Shown: positions 8,825-17,591, counted from the first letter of the stretch. The stretch is DNA of 64,000 nucleotides from Vibrio jasicida CAIM 1864 = LMG 25398 (GCF_000400365.1 NZ_BAOG01000071.1:1-64000); one strand, 5' to 3'. Notes: generated by a model not told the origin, from the sequence alone. Translations and numbers: made by a program.

Positions 8825-9108
8825 TATACCCAAGTGACTTCAAGATGCAGGATTCAGAGCGTTGTCATTGATTCGAGAGTAAGGAAAACAACGCAGTGTA
8901 ATAGCTAGCTCTTTCCAAGTTGTTTGACGCAGCCATTTGTTTGACTAAAAAAGCGAGTCAATGACACGCTCCCAAAGGGCGAGCTGCCTTGGCTTGTATA
9001 CTTTGTTGCCGATTCTTGATTTAGAATGACTAGATCTTTAAATCGCCGCCGCGTCTACAAACCAAGTCATTCTCGCTGAACCTAGCATCTCGAGGTTACT
9101 TGGGTATA
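8825..9108. mobile_element. MITE-like non-coding element with terminal inverted repeats
   Basis: The element begins TATACCCAAGTGACTTCAAG and ends in the imperfect inverted copy (reverse complement TATACCCAAGTAACCTCGAG). The two ends match at roughly 22 of 27 positions. The 284-bp interior has no open frame of note. It fills most of the gap between the AraC gene and cueR. From memory, sequences with this end are dispersed in Vibrio genomes, but I could not search for other copies. TA-rich flanks may be a target duplication. Confidence 0.6.
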
Positions 9109-9204
9109 AACGCCACAAAATAGGTTTGCTATCAAAGCCCTTTGGGAAGATAAACACTTGGCGTTATACTCGCGAGAAAGGTTATCTGAAATACAGAGGT
9201 CATC

Positions 9205-9591
9205 ATGAATATTGGTGCAGTTGCGAAATTAACAGGGTTGTCTTCTAAGTCGATTCGTATGTACGAAGACAAAGGCATCATCTCCTCACCAGCTCGCAGC
9301 GATTCAGGCTATCGCGAATATTCTGACAAACACATCCAAGAGCTCAACCTTGTTTCCCGAGCGAAAAACGCAGGATTCTCACTGCAAGAATGCAAAGAAT
9401 TTGTGCAACTGGCGCACAATCCAAATCGCAAGAGTAGCGAAGTGAAAGCGCGTACGATGGATAAGCTTCATGAAGTTGAGCAAAAGATCGCTCACTTGTT
9501 GGAGATTAAAAAGCAATTAGAAGGTTGGGTTTCATCTTGCCCAGGCGATGCCGATAGCCGATGTCCAATCATTGACGAGCTCACCAAATAA
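9205..9591 (+). CDS. cueR: CueR, Cu(I)-responsive MerR-family activator
   Basis: This 128-residue protein has an N-terminal MerR helix-turn-helix (MNIGAVAKLTGLSSKSIRMYEDKG), a dimerisation helix (about 80-110) and the metal-binding loop CPGDADSRC, with Cys112 and Cys120 as in E. coli CueR. Ser77 is also conserved, the position where CueR-type +1 ion sensors have Ser and zinc or +2 sensors have Cys. It should activate copper efflux genes on Cu(I), Ag(I) or Au(I). No copA or other target and no CueR-type promoter were seen beside it, so it acts in trans. It converges on the siderophore importer operon. Confidence 0.88.
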   Translation: MNIGAVAKLTGLSSKSIRMYEDKGIISSPARSDSGYREYSDKHIQELNLVSRAKNAGFSLQECKEFVQLAHNPNRKSSEVKARTMDKLHEVEQKIAHLLEIKKQLEGWVSSCPGDADSRCPIIDELTK

Positions 9592-9635
9592 GCTCGCCAA
9601 CCTTTCTATTTCGCTTTAATGTAATGAATGTAGCT

Positions 9636-10391
9636 TTAGTGGTAAGTACACATACGCTTGCCATTAAGCTCAATGATATTAAAAGGTGTCTCGTAGATAT
9701 CTTCTAACGTGGATGCCTGAATCACCTCATCTACCTTGCCACTGGCAACCACTTTGCCCTTCTTCAGCGCAAGGATCTCGTCGGAGTAACAAGCCGCAAA
9801 GTTAATATCATGAATCACCACAACCATGGCTTTATTCATATCGTGAGCAAGGCGCTGAACGACTTTCATGATCTGTAGCGAGTGCTTGATATCAAGATTA
9901 TTCAATGGTTCATCGAGGAAAACATAATCCGTATCTTGGGCAATCACCATCGCAATAAACGCCAACTGTCGTTGACCACCACTCAATTCATCTAAGAACT
10001 TATCTTGAATTTCTTTCAGGTCTAAGTAGTCAATTGCTTGCTCGATGATCGCGTGATCATCTTTGGACAAGTTGCCTTTTGAATAAGGGAATCGCCCAAA
10101 CGAGACCAGTTCTTTCACGGTAAAACGCATCGTAATCGTGTTTGCTTGGCGCAACACCGCCAGCTTTTTCGCAAGCTCTTTGGTGTCCCATTCTGCAATC
10201 TCTTTGCAATCAATCATGACACTACCGCCATCTCGCTCGGTCAATCGTGACGCCATCGACAACAAGGTACTTTTGCCTGCTCCGTTTGGACCAATAATCG
10301 ATGTCACCTTCCCTTTCTCAAATTGGGTATCCGCGCCATCAACGACTTTGTTGGAACCAAATGCTTTGGTTAATTTATCTATAACTATCAT
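9636..10391 (-). CDS. Ferric-siderophore ABC importer ATPase, VctC-like
   Basis: This 251-residue ABC ATPase has Walker A GPNGAGKST (34-42), signature LSGGQ (136-140) and Walker B YVFLDEP (D160-E161). The length and sequence style fit the VctC/FatE/YclP iron-chelate group. It is the last gene of a binding protein, permease, permease, ATPase operon in the same order as V. cholerae vctPDGC. Two nucleotides separate it from the upstream permease gene. It powers import of ferric siderophore from the periplasm to the cytoplasm. Confidence 0.85.
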   Translation of the reverse strand: MIVIDKLTKAFGSNKVVDGADTQFEKGKVTSIIGPNGAGKSTLLSMASRLTERDGGSVMIDCKEIAEWDTKELAKKLAVLRQANTITMRFTVKELVSFGRFPYSKGNLSKDDHAIIEQAIDYLDLKEIQDKFLDELSGGQRQLAFIAMVIAQDTDYVFLDEPLNNLDIKHSLQIMKVVQRLAHDMNKAMVVVIHDINFAACYSDEILALKKGKVVASGKVDEVIQASTLEDIYETPFNIIELNGKRMCTYH

Positions 10392-10393
10392 GT

Positions 10394-11344
10394 TTATACG
10401 ACTTTGTTTTTCAGCAGTAGATACAAGAAGTAGATACCACCAATAAAGTTAATCACCACGCTCAGCGTCGTTTCAAATGAAAATAGGTTTTCTATAATCC
10501 ACTGCCCCGACAACAAGGCACAAATTGCCATCAATGAACAACCAACTAATAAAGTACGATGCTGGTAAGAGTGGAACATTTCACGGCTCAAGTTCGTCAC
10601 CAATAAACCAAAGAACATGATTGGACCGACTAAAGCCGTCGAAATGGCAATGAGAACCGCAGAGAGAATAAAGACATTGCGCGTCACTTTAGGGACATCA
10701 ACCCCTAGACTCTTAGCATTGTCTTGGTCTAACCAAAAAACATCTAAAGTGCGATGCATGCGATACAACAACCAACAAGCGATGAGCAATATTGGCGAAC
10801 TGAGATACACCAAGTTCACCTTCACATTGTTGAAACTCGCGTACAGTTTAGATTGCACAAACGCAAACGTATTTGGGTCCATCAGAAGGGAGAAGAACAC
10901 CGCAATATTGCTAAACAACTGCCCAAAGATCAGCCCCACCAACAGCAAAGTGATGAGATTGCGCCCGCCTTTTGAAAAATAAAAACCAAACAGCAACAGC
11001 GAAAATCCCACCATGACCAGCACAGCAATCGAGAAGTTGATGTAGACATTCAGAACAAGCGCGCTTAAACCACCAAACAACAAAACAATCAGCACTTGCG
11101 TTAACACATACAACGCATCAAACCCCATGATGCTTGGTGTAAGAATCCGGTTGTGGGTAATGGTTTGGAACACCAACGAAGATTGAGCTATCGCAATACC
11201 TGCCAGTACCATGGTTAATACTTTAGGCACACGTCGCGACAAAAAGTATTGGTAGTTATCTGCTGTTAAGCCAATACCAATAAACAGAAACGCAAAAAGC
11301 AGCGCGACGGCTGCCAAAAAGAACAGTTTCTTGGAATCACGCAA
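10394..11344 (-). CDS. Iron-chelate ABC importer permease, VctG-like
   Basis: This 316-residue FecCD-family permease has 8-9 hydrophobic helices, the ...GMVLAGIAIAQSSLVFQTITHNRILTPSIMGF-type segment of the first conserved block (residues about 40-75) and FVGPIMFFGLLV-like sequence near 240. It overlaps the preceding permease gene by 8 nt, which suggests coupled translation and a heterodimeric channel. Confidence 0.87.
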   Translation of the reverse strand: MRDSKKLFFLAAVALLFAFLFIGIGLTADNYQYFLSRRVPKVLTMVLAGIAIAQSSLVFQTITHNRILTPSIMGFDALYVLTQVLIVLLFGGLSALVLNVYINFSIAVLVMVGFSLLLFGFYFSKGGRNLITLLLVGLIFGQLFSNIAVFFSLLMDPNTFAFVQSKLYASFNNVKVNLVYLSSPILLIACWLLYRMHRTLDVFWLDQDNAKSLGVDVPKVTRNVFILSAVLIAISTALVGPIMFFGLLVTNLSREMFHSYQHRTLLVGCSLMAICALLSGQWIIENLFSFETTLSVVINFIGGIYFLYLLLKNKVV

Positions 11345-12272
11345 TTTGCTTACCTCGCAACAACATCGCGATAAACACCACTCCGCCCAAGATACTGATC
11401 ACGATTGAAATCGGCATTTCATGAGGGAAGATGATCAATCGGCTAACCAAGTCACACGCCAAAACGAGTATTGCCCCATACATGGCAGTAAGCGGGATAT
11501 TGCGTTTAAGATTGTCGCCATAGAAGTAACTGACTAAGTTTGGAACGATAAGCCCAAGAAACGGCAGTTGACCAACGATCATCACAACACTGGCAGACAT
11601 TACCGATACCAAAAGTACACCTAACGTCACCACTTGTTGGTAGTTAAGACCAAGGTTTACTGCAAAGTCTTTACCAATGCCAACAGCAGAGATACGCGCG
11701 GCAAACAGGTAGCTTAAAAGCGCCACAGGCACGGCAATGTAAAGCAGCTCAAAATCACCACGCAAAATGTTGGCAAAATTCGCTACGCTCCACGCTGAAA
11801 GACTTTGTAGTGCATCGTATTTGTAGGCAATGAAAGTAGTAACGGCGTCAACAACGTTACCAAAGATGATGCCGACGAGCGGTACAAACACGACACTTTT
11901 GAATTGGATGCGTTGAATGAACTGGACGAACATCAAGGTCCCCAGAATAGAGACAGCAAAGACAAGCCAAAGCTGTTCGCCATTACCAAAAAACACCACA
12001 CTCATTACGTAACCGAGCATGGCACACTCAATCGTGCCCGTTGTTGAAGGCGCGGCGAATCGGTTTTGGCTAATTTGCTGCATCACTAATCCAGCGATGC
12101 TCAGCCCTGCTCCGGCAAGAAGAATGGCAAATAGACGCGGAATTCGGCTAGTAAAGAAGAGTTCTATTGCTTTTGCATCGCCCGAAAACAACTGTTGGGG
12201 TGTCATATTTGCCACCCCAACAAACAACGATGCGACGCTTAGAACAATAAGAACAAGCAACAACTTTTTCAA
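11337..12272 (-). CDS. Iron-chelate ABC importer permease, VctD-like
   Basis: This 311-residue FecCD-family permease has an N-terminal membrane anchor, the block RIPRLFAILLAGAGLSIAGL (44-63), QQISQNRFAAPSTTG, and VGQLPFLGLIVPNL near 220-235. It follows the binding-protein gene by 21 nt and overlaps the next permease by 8 nt. It should form half of the inner-membrane channel for a ferric siderophore. Confidence 0.87.
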   Translation of the reverse strand: MKKLLLVLIVLSVASLFVGVANMTPQQLFSGDAKAIELFFTSRIPRLFAILLAGAGLSIAGLVMQQISQNRFAAPSTTGTIECAMLGYVMSVVFFGNGEQLWLVFAVSILGTLMFVQFIQRIQFKSVVFVPLVGIIFGNVVDAVTTFIAYKYDALQSLSAWSVANFANILRGDFELLYIAVPVALLSYLFAARISAVGIGKDFAVNLGLNYQQVVTLGVLLVSVMSASVVMIVGQLPFLGLIVPNLVSYFYGDNLKRNIPLTAMYGAILVLACDLVSRLIIFPHEMPISIVISILGGVVFIAMLLRGKQIA

Positions 12273-12293
12273 AGTTAACCTCAGCTAGCTTTT

Positions 12294-13202
12294 TTACAGA
12301 TCGATCGTGTGTTTGATTTCACTCACCATCTTTTCCGTTGCTGTTACGCCAGACATTGCTAAGTACCAAGCATCAACATCTAGGAAGGTTATTTTCTTGT
12401 TCTTGTAAGCCGAAGTTGCTTTAACCAAATCGTTATCCAACGCTTTAGCAAGGTCATTGTCAGACTTTGCATGAAGTGAGTTTCTATCAATGACTAGAAT
12501 ATTTTTCGGGTTAGCTTCGCGGATAAACTCGTAAGAAATGACGTCACCGTGCGTGCCTGTTTTGAGGTTCTTCACTGTTTCAGTAAAGCCAAAATCTGTG
12601 TAAATCGCGCCAAAACGAGACTTCGCACCGAATGCACTGATGTTGTCTCCGATACTCAAAATCGTGAGCGCATCATTATTATTGGTTTGGTTGTATTCGC
12701 GAATCGCCTTGAACTGTGCATCCAAGTTTTCGATCTTTTGCTCAACCTTGTCCTCTATGTTGAAGATCTTACCAAGATTACGCCATTGTGCTTTTGTGCC
12801 CTGCCAGTAATCTTCTTTCTCTCCTGATGCAAAAACGACTGTTGGTGCAATTTCACTTAACTCATCGTATTTCGATGAACCACGAGGACCAACCAAAATC
12901 AAATCTGGTTTTTGCATATAGATGGTTTCGAAATCTGGTTCAAACAAACTACCAGCAGAGATGTAATTGTCTTTATTGTATTTCGATAAGTATTTAGGAA
13001 GATGCGAGGCATTCGAGACTGCAACAGGGTCGATATTAAAGCTATCGAGCATATCAAGAGGACCAAAGCCAATCACAACCACACGCTTTGGTGATTGTTC
13101 GACTTCTGTCGTTCCCATGTAGTGATCGATTTTGACGGTTGCAGCAAAAGCAGGTGAGATTGTGAGCAGCGAAACAAGAGCCGCACTGACGAGTTTTTCC
13201 AT
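12294..13202 (-). CDS. Periplasmic ferric-siderophore binding protein, VctP-like
   Basis: This 302-residue protein has a signal peptide (1-20, cut after AFA) and a Fe-siderophore binding fold: VVVIGFGPLDMLDSFNIDPVAVSN, PDLILVGPRGSSKYDELSEIAPTVVF, and a C-terminal KKITFLDVDAWYLA segment. It is the first gene of the operon, with a Fur-box-like site just upstream. No lipobox is present, so it is a soluble periplasmic protein. Members of this group (VctP, FatB, YclQ) bind catecholate or mixed-type siderophores. The substrate here is unproved but likely shared with the TonB receptor at 5719-7725. Confidence 0.87.
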   Translation of the reverse strand: MEKLVSAALVSLLTISPAFAATVKIDHYMGTTEVEQSPKRVVVIGFGPLDMLDSFNIDPVAVSNASHLPKYLSKYNKDNYISAGSLFEPDFETIYMQKPDLILVGPRGSSKYDELSEIAPTVVFASGEKEDYWQGTKAQWRNLGKIFNIEDKVEQKIENLDAQFKAIREYNQTNNNDALTILSIGDNISAFGAKSRFGAIYTDFGFTETVKNLKTGTHGDVISYEFIREANPKNILVIDRNSLHAKSDNDLAKALDNDLVKATSAYKNKKITFLDVDAWYLAMSGVTATEKMVSEIKHTIDL

Positions 13203-13215
13203 TATTTCAAACCTT

Positions 13216-13234
13216 AAATGAGATCCATTATCAT
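13216..13234. promoter_or_regulatory. Fur-box-like operator upstream of the siderophore ABC operon
   Basis: On the minus strand the site reads ATGATAATGGATCTCATTT. It keeps GATAATG and TCATT of the Fur consensus in correct spacing (about 12 of 16 core positions). It lies 14-32 nt upstream of the binding-protein ATG. Confidence 0.55.
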
Positions 13235-13448
13235 GCGCATTCGCAATATATCGTTACTCACATAGGCATTCAACCGATTATTTAATAACTTTACATTCGT
13301 TACACTTCTAAATTGGCTCAATAAATCAACAAATTACACTGTACCTATATCGGATTTGAGACGGTAAGCGCAAAATAATAATTTTCATGTTTATCTCGTG
13401 ATCGAGTGCTTATACTTCAAAACAAGTCTTATCAAAAAGGATTAGAAA

Positions 13449-13613
13449 ATGAAGAAGTTAGCATTAATGGTTTTTGTCGCAGCGCAACTGATGGCTTGTA
13501 CAGAGGTGGGCAGTGAAGCGTGGTGTAACGACATGAAAGAAAAGCCAAAAGGCGAATGGACCGCTAACGAAGCGTCTGATTTTGCTAAAAATTGTGTTTT
13601 TAAATCAGAGTAA
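13449..13613 (+). CDS. DUF3012 small lipoprotein
   Basis: This 54-residue frame reads MKKLALMVFVAAQLMAC, a lipoprotein signal with Cys17 in an LMAC lipobox, followed by GSEAWCNDMKEKPKGEWTAN, the DUF3012 signature, and a second Cys near the end (C49). An AAGGA SD lies about 8 nt before the ATG. The mature part has two further cysteines (C26 and C49) that may form a disulfide. The function of the family is unknown. It sits alone between the Fur-regulated operon and a convergent Crp/Fnr gene. Confidence 0.85.
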   Translation: MKKLALMVFVAAQLMACTEVGSEAWCNDMKEKPKGEWTANEASDFAKNCVFKSE

Positions 13614-13690
13614 ACACACATTATTCTGATTGAATGACAGATAAACCAGATAGCCCGCAGCTTTTATTTTTAGAATGGAATCGTTGCGGG

Positions 13691-14371
13691 CTATTCATAG
13701 GCATCAAGAAACGCTTTTAGTGCAAGTTCATCAACAATCTCTAGCCCCTGTTCGCCCTTTCTGATCAAACCCTTGTCCATTAAATCTTTCACCGCTCGGC
13801 GATAAACACGCCCGGAAGTGCCAAATCTTTCGGCTTCTTGGTTTACTTTGCCAAATCCACCCAACAATGTATTAGTCTGTTTTTGTACTAACAAATCATA
13901 AGCGATGTTGTAAGTAATTGGGTGTAACAAGCGATTGGTATAGATGTCCATTGAATCCTGATAGTCCTCCGCCAAAGCAGAGGCAAAGAAGAACATCATG
14001 TCAGGTTGCTGATGCAGCGCCTCAGTCAGTTTTTGGATACAGATGATATCCACCTGCATGTGTTCATCAGCTACCACATTCCATTGGCAAGGCGTTTGTG
14101 TGAAGTACTCCATTTCACCATAGATATGATAATCGCAATTGGCTTCGCCCAACTGGAAACGACGTCCGTTAGCAGCAATGATACTCATTGAAACTCGCCC
14201 GACTGGCACAACATAGAGATATTGAAGTTGTTCACCTTGGCGAAGGATCTCTTCACCAGAGTCAAAGTATCGACTGCCGATTTGGCATTGATAGATCAAG
14301 TCACGAAACTCAGCACTTTTCTGTTCTAGAAAGCTTTTGAAACGTCCAGTCGGATAAGGGCTTATTTTCAC
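13691..14371 (-). CDS. Crp/Fnr-family transcription regulator
   Basis: This 226-residue protein has an N-terminal cyclic-nucleotide-binding-like beta-barrel (about 20-130: GEEILRQGEQLQYLYVVPVGRVSMS, GEANCDYHIYGEMEYF). A long dimer helix follows, then a C-terminal winged helix (about 165-225; FGTSGRVYRRAVKDLMDKGLIRK). The FNR Fe-S cysteines are absent and the cAMP-contact motif is not obvious, so the effector is unknown. It lies downstream of the pnuC-phosphorylase pair on the same strand but is separated from it by a terminator, so it is transcribed separately. Confidence 0.8.
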   Translation of the reverse strand: MKISPYPTGRFKSFLEQKSAEFRDLIYQCQIGSRYFDSGEEILRQGEQLQYLYVVPVGRVSMSIIAANGRRFQLGEANCDYHIYGEMEYFTQTPCQWNVVADEHMQVDIICIQKLTEALHQQPDMMFFFASALAEDYQDSMDIYTNRLLHPITYNIAYDLLVQKQTNTLLGGFGKVNQEAERFGTSGRVYRRAVKDLMDKGLIRKGEQGLEIVDELALKAFLDAYE

Positions 14372-14440
14372 GTGAGTTTCTCTTTAATGACAACAATCTC
14401 AAATAGATTGTACTCGCTAGAATCGTTTGATGACAGCCAA

Positions 14441-14466
14441 TAAAAAAGCGACACCGAGGTGCCGCT
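14441..14466 (-). terminator. Intrinsic terminator after the pnuC-phosphorylase operon
   Basis: Read leftwards, AGCGGCACC pairs with GGTGTCGCT (9 bp, one G-U) and is followed by TTTTTTATT. It lies just past the phosphorylase stop codon. Confidence 0.85.
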
Positions 14467-14493
14467 TATAAAATTAACTAAGCTGTGATCTGG

Positions 14494-15225
14494 TTAACTC
14501 TGTGCAATTAAGGCTTCAAGAGCAGCGTAAGACGCTAAACGCTCCCCTTCCATCATCACTTGCGCTTCATCTACGTACTGCCCTACCCCTTCTTTCACAT
14601 CCTGCTGATACAAAACCACATTGTTCAGAATGGAGGCTACATTCAGACCACGCAGCCTACCGACGGTAAACAGAGCTGAGGTTTCCATATCCGCACCGAG
14701 AATGCCTTTCTTGTTCCAGTACTCGCAGATCGTTTCTTCGTCGTCGGTATAGAAGCTGTCATGGGAACGAACCACACCTAAATGATAGCGCGCCTCTTTT
14801 TCGGCTAAATAGCTGTCCAGCGCTTTCAGTAACGAAAAGCTTGCGTAAGCCGGATAAGAAGAGCGAACGTACGCTTTCGAGCCACCTTCGTCTCTCACTG
14901 CGCCTTCAGCCACAATCAACCCACCAAGTTGAATGCCAGATTGCATCGCGCCAGCCGATCCCACTCGAATCACATCTGTCACACCACACTGTTTTAGCTC
15001 TTCCACCGCAATGATCATCGATGGAGCGCCGATACCCGTACTACACACTGATACGCGCTGACCTCGGTATGTCCCCGTAAACACTCGATACTCACGGTTT
15101 TCAGAGACCAGTTCTGCGTTATCAAATAACGCGGCAATACGGTTTGCTCGATCTGGCTCACCACACACGATCACTCGAGGTGCTATTTGAGTGCTGTCTA
15201 CGCCAATATGAGGTTGTTTCATCAT
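14494..15225 (-). CDS. Nucleoside phosphorylase, uridine-phosphorylase-like
   Basis: This 243-residue protein of the PNP/UDP (nucleoside phosphorylase I) family has PRVIVCGEPDRANRIA (phosphate site), VCSTGIGAPSMIIAVEEL (about 60-78), VIRVGSAGAM and DMETSALFTVGRLRG (purine/pyrimidine and ribose site). The pnuC stop is 4 nt upstream, so the two are an operon and probably translationally coupled. Because PnuC imports nicotinamide riboside, phosphorolysis of a ribonucleoside to base plus ribose-1-phosphate is a plausible role. The natural substrate cannot be fixed from sequence. Confidence 0.85.
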   Translation of the reverse strand: MMKQPHIGVDSTQIAPRVIVCGEPDRANRIAALFDNAELVSENREYRVFTGTYRGQRVSVCSTGIGAPSMIIAVEELKQCGVTDVIRVGSAGAMQSGIQLGGLIVAEGAVRDEGGSKAYVRSSYPAYASFSLLKALDSYLAEKEARYHLGVVRSHDSFYTDDEETICEYWNKKGILGADMETSALFTVGRLRGLNVASILNNVVLYQQDVKEGVGQYVDEAQVMMEGERLASYAALEALIAQS

Positions 15226-15229
15226 TGGC

Positions 15230-15967
15230 TTAACCTTGAGCTGTCGCTTGAGTTAGGGTCTTCTCACCGTTGCGTTTTGCGCTACGTGCCCACTCTCTTG
15301 TACCGTTTGCTGCGATGAACATGAGAATTGCGTATTGAACCGACATTGCGTACACACCTTGTGTCGCGTAAATACCAACGCTGATGATGTTGATTACGAC
15401 CCAAAGAATCCAGTTCTCAACGTACTTACGTGTCATCAAGATTTGCGCCACGATAGAAAGCACGGTCATGGTTGCATCCCAGAATGGGAAAGCATCTGGC
15501 TCTAAGACTGGCTCAGACAAACCTGCACCGAACACATTTAGCGTATCAACGGCAATGTTAGCCAACGTAAAGAAGAATGGGTCGATGTAAATCGTTAACA
15601 TCGCAATCGCAACAATGCTTACTGAACCTGTCGCGATCAGCTTCTGTTTGCTTAACCAACGAACCTCAAGTGTCTCACCTTGTGCATTTGGTCTTGTCCA
15701 TGCATACCAGCCATAGATGTTGGCGCAGAAGAAGAAAAGTTGAAGCAGAAGCAATCCGTAAAGCTGAATCTGGAAAAAGATAACGGCAAAAAGTGTTACG
15801 TTCAGCAGGCCGAACAAGTAGTTAATGGTTTTTTCTTGGCTCGCAAACCAAATACAAAGCAGACCGAAAACTGTACCAAACGCTTCGATCCAGCTCATTG
15901 CATAGCCACCACCAATAGGAATGTTAACAAGGGTGTTGTTAATGTCTAACAGGGCAAATAGGTCCAT
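15230..15967 (-). CDS. pnuC: PnuC nicotinamide riboside transporter
   Basis: This 245-residue membrane protein has seven or so helices and PnuC hallmarks: SWIEAFGTVFGLLCIWFASQ near residue 25, NIYGWYAW near 84-91 and the C-terminal RKYVENWILWVVINIISVGI block with its Trp pair (about 180-200). It facilitates nicotinamide riboside uptake, trapped by cytoplasmic conversion. The SD AAAGGA precedes the ATG. A hairpin 64-81 nt upstream could be a terminator of the preceding gene or part of its leader. Confidence 0.88.
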   Translation of the reverse strand: MDLFALLDINNTLVNIPIGGGYAMSWIEAFGTVFGLLCIWFASQEKTINYLFGLLNVTLFAVIFFQIQLYGLLLLQLFFFCANIYGWYAWTRPNAQGETLEVRWLSKQKLIATGSVSIVAIAMLTIYIDPFFFTLANIAVDTLNVFGAGLSEPVLEPDAFPFWDATMTVLSIVAQILMTRKYVENWILWVVINIISVGIYATQGVYAMSVQYAILMFIAANGTREWARSAKRNGEKTLTQATAQG

Positions 15968-16030
15968 GAAGATGTCCTTTATTATTGTGCTTGGGATGCG
16001 CTCATCTTATTGTCTCGCAGCAAACAAAAA

Positions 16031-16048
16031 GGAGGACATTTGTCCTCC
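16031..16048 (-). terminator. Hairpin with T-run between the small membrane gene and pnuC
   Basis: GGAGGACA and TGTCCTCC form a perfect 8-bp stem with a 2-nt spacer. Read leftwards it is followed by TTTTTG. It fits a terminator for the 72-aa gene on its right. Its place in the possible 5' leader of pnuC also leaves room for attenuation. Confidence 0.65.
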
Positions 16049-16124
16049 CTTTGATGTATCCGATCATAAATCAGATCAATAATTGTTTTAAAGTGCTTTG
16101 ATGGCACTTGTCACCCAAAGGCGT

Positions 16125-16343
16125 TTACGACTCATGCCCTAAATAGCGCTTTTTGAAAGATGACGCAGAGGCAAAAAATGCAGTTGCAATGAACGTAAAA
16201 GCGATGCCCGACAAATAGACGAATTCTTCGTTTGCGAGCAGTTCATAAACACTGACTACAAATACGAACAATACCAACATTACATTGATACGATGAAACC
16301 AAGGTCTCTTGGTTGAATACTGTGCGTATCTCTTAACAAACAT
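16125..16343 (-). CDS. Small two-helix membrane protein (unknown function)
   Basis: This 72-residue protein starts MFVKRYAQYSTKRPWFHR and has two hydrophobic helices (about 20-36 and 43-62) and a basic C-tail. A modest GGAAA SD lies about 8 nt upstream. I do not recognise a family. It is monocistronic, followed by a hairpin terminator, and preceded by about 220 nt of AT-rich DNA in which I see nothing coding. Confidence 0.55.
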   Translation of the reverse strand: MFVKRYAQYSTKRPWFHRINVMLVLFVFVVSVYELLANEEFVYLSGIAFTFIATAFFASASSFKKRYLGHES

Positions 16344-16565
16344 AAAAAATTTCCATTCACCACAATAATTTATAAATCTATTTATAGACTCTTCTAATAA
16401 TAAGCTTTCCTGTGAATTTCTACACGATATCTTTCACTTTACGCGCAAAAAATCACACTTTGATGGGCTTATTATTTAAAAAGAAGGCATTTACTTTCTA
16501 AATCCATTCAGAAAGCTAACCATTATAAGTTTAGATAAATAACTAATTGAGAAAGAATAACTTCT

Positions 16566-17576
16566 TTATTCGGAGAGACACTTCACACTGTTACGCTCAA
16601 CCAATGTAGGTTCAAGCTGTACAACCTGAGCTTCATCAGATTTATCATCCAGTTTTCGCAATAAGGTTTCGACTGCGGCTTGCCCTAGACGGTATTTCGG
16701 TTGGTGGATCGTGGTCAAAGATGGAGACATGAATTTGGCGATATGGATGTCATCGTAGCCAATAATGGATAACTGCTCTGGAATTTTAATACCTAGCTCG
16801 TTAGCTGCGTTAATTGCGCCCATTGCCATCATGTCGTTGGAGACAAAAATCGAGCTTGGGAGCGGACCACGTTCCGCCATTTTCTTGAAGGCTTGATAAC
16901 CACCTTCACATTCAAAGTCAGATTCAACAATCCAGTTTGCATTGAACTCAAGCTCAGCTTCAATCATTGCTCGCTTATAGCCTTCATAACGCATTTGCGC
17001 TTGATGCTTGATTAGTGGACCTGTAATACAACCAATCTCTTGGTGGCCGCAGTCGATAAGGTATTTAGCTGCAAGATAACCACCACGAAGTGAGTTATCT
17101 TGGATCTTATCGCTGGTGAACAACATAGGGCCCCAGTCCATCACTACAACCGGAATGTCAGGATAACGCTCAAATACATCAATGCGCTCCCCTTCTAACG
17201 ATGAACACATCAAAATCAGGCCATCAACGCGCTTTTGCAACAGCGTATTGATAGATTCACGCATTCGCTCGTTATCACCTTCTGTGTTACACAGGATCAG
17301 GCTGTAGCCTTTATGGTAGCAACTGCGCTCAACACCTTTTACGACTTCACCGAAAAATGGGTTGGTTGAGGTAGTCACCAGCATACCAATGGTTTTGGTT
17401 CGATTGACTTTGAGGCTACGCGCCAAAGCAGACGGCGCGTAGTAATTGAGTTCTTTGGCAGCATTGTTGACTCGTTCCGAGATCTCTTCGCTGACAAAGC
17501 GAGTTTTGTTAATAACATGGCTCACAGTTGAAGTGGAAACCCCTGCCAGTTTTGCGATGTCTTTCATCGTTGCCAT
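16566..17576 (-). CDS. rbsR: RbsR, LacI-family repressor of ribose use
   Basis: This 336-residue protein has the LacI HTH MKDIAKLAGVSTSTVSHVINK (4-24), the hinge helix ALARSLK, and a ribose-binding-type effector domain (TIGMLVTTSTNPFFGEVVKGVE, IVSNDMMAMGAINAANELG, SIIGYDDIHIAKFMSPSLTT). The ATG is preceded by AGGAG at 8 nt. It is the last gene of rbsDACBKR, 15 nt after rbsK. It should bind the CATCGAAACGTTTCGATG palindromes upstream of rbsD and release them on ribose. Confidence 0.93.
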   Translation of the reverse strand: MATMKDIAKLAGVSTSTVSHVINKTRFVSEEISERVNNAAKELNYYAPSALARSLKVNRTKTIGMLVTTSTNPFFGEVVKGVERSCYHKGYSLILCNTEGDNERMRESINTLLQKRVDGLILMCSSLEGERIDVFERYPDIPVVVMDWGPMLFTSDKIQDNSLRGGYLAAKYLIDCGHQEIGCITGPLIKHQAQMRYEGYKRAMIEAELEFNANWIVESDFECEGGYQAFKKMAERGPLPSSIFVSNDMMAMGAINAANELGIKIPEQLSIIGYDDIHIAKFMSPSLTTIHQPKYRLGQAAVETLLRKLDDKSDEAQVVQLEPTLVERNSVKCLSE

Positions 17577-17591
17577 GTTATTACTCCTAGA

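Noticed and set aside
8825..9108. Integron attC or a small RNA gene as explanation for the inverted-repeat element.
   Set aside because: No integron cassette features and no RNA-gene promoter or terminator were seen; the terminal inverted repeats favour a mobile element.
13653..13696. ATAGCCCGCAG / TTGCGGGCTAT hairpin near the end of the Crp/Fnr gene.
   Set aside because: The loop is over 20 nt and neither side has a T-run; not listed as a terminator.
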